DNA of 13,415 bases from Anaerolineae bacterium (GTDB lineage Bacteria; Chloroflexota; Anaerolineae; JAFGEY01): NCBI GenBank assembly GCA_016929205.1, contig JAFGJF010000176.1, forward strand, positions 1 to 13,415, given 5' to 3'. Made by a program: the position numbers and the translations under genes. Shown here in pieces: positions 13,289 to 13,415 of the stretch. The notes below the pieces were generated by a model. The model was not told the DNA's origin, ran no database searches, and saw nothing but the letters and a program-made list of their open reading frames with translations. The first letter of the stretch is position 1. Each line of letters starts with the position of its first letter.

Positions 13289-13315
13289 TATATAACAGAG
13301 TTGCTCTGTTGTCAA
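13287..13315 (-). promoter_or_regulatory. Perfect consensus promoter of the ATPase gene
   Basis: The minus strand reads TTGACA (13315-13310), 17 bases, TATAAT (13292-13287). The predicted start near 13280 leaves a leader of about 50 bases. The spacer is almost wholly a second palindrome (13294-13310). Confidence 0.8.
13294..13310. promoter_or_regulatory. Second palindrome in the promoter spacer
   Basis: AACAGAG, TTG, CTCTGTT: seven-base perfect arms filling the space between -35 and -10. Both palindromes share the core ACAGA/TCTGT, suggesting one regulator with two sites whose centres (13278 and 13302) are 24 bp apart. Confidence 0.65.
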
Positions 13316-13415
13316 GGTGATTTCCCCCGCTCGCTTCCTGTCAGCTTGATGTCAGAAGAAAACCAGGCAATTGACCTGCGAGTGTGATATCATAGAACCA
13401 GATCATCGAGGATCA
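13316..13415. other. Terminal segment, upstream region of a possible divergent gene
   Basis: No ORF is supported. A weak plus-strand promoter (TTGACC at 13371-13376, 16 bases, TAGAAC at 13393-13398) may serve a gene beyond the edge. The word TATCATAGAAC followed by CAGATCA also occurs at 12220-12241. Confidence 0.3.

Overview
The window looks like a chromosomal segment of a GC-rich member of the Chloroflexota, probably Anaerolineae-like. This is inferred from content, since no rRNA or tRNA gene is visible. The main clues are a secreted subtilase ending in YLPIILR (a tail I associate with exported Chloroflexota proteins), a BTAD/AAA activator, a tungsten-type aldehyde:ferredoxin oxidoreductase homologue, and dispersed CATTCCCGC...GCGGGAATCC palindromes.

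Layout. At 1-1018 (minus) is the N-terminal part of a SARP/BTAD regulator cut by the window edge. Divergent from it (1239-1939, plus) are a small double-CxxC protein and an FtsL/DivIC-like membrane protein whose stop overlaps the start of a 19-codon vestige. After a hairpin and an uncertain minus-strand ORF comes a secreted subtilisin-like protease with a PKD domain (2422-4278, plus). It converges on a minus-strand run: a CPBP intramembrane protease (5113-4295), a four-helix membrane protein (5537-5181), an AOR-family oxidoreductase (7699-5639) and a decayed CPBP gene (8089-7696). Further upstream is a decayed alpha/beta-hydrolase tail, then a gene-poor stretch. Next come two small genes (9194-8776, minus), a VapB antitoxin whose VapC has been lost after about eight codons (9503-9715, plus), a uroporphyrinogen-decarboxylase-fold protein (10857-9775, minus), an unknown protein plus a stand-alone T2SS-F domain (12082-11091, minus), and a histidine-kinase-type ATPase lacking a phospho-acceptor histidine (13230-12520, minus).

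Regulation is unusually readable. Two minus-strand promoters are exact TTGACA-N17-TATAAT matches. The one upstream of the ATPase gene carries two perfect palindromes, and the one upstream of the unknown/T2SS-F pair carries a 9-bp direct repeat at a 21-bp period. The uroporphyrinogen-decarboxylase-like gene has TTGTCA-N17-TATACT and the protease has TTGCAG-N17-TAAAAT.

This is an accessory region with several remnants (truncated VapC, frameshifted CPBP protease, hydrolase tail, possible post-ftsL vestige). The best candidates for something undescribed are the unknown protein/T2SS-F pair and the H-box-less ATPase under its palindromic operators. I see no CRISPR array, tRNA, rRNA or intact insertion sequence.
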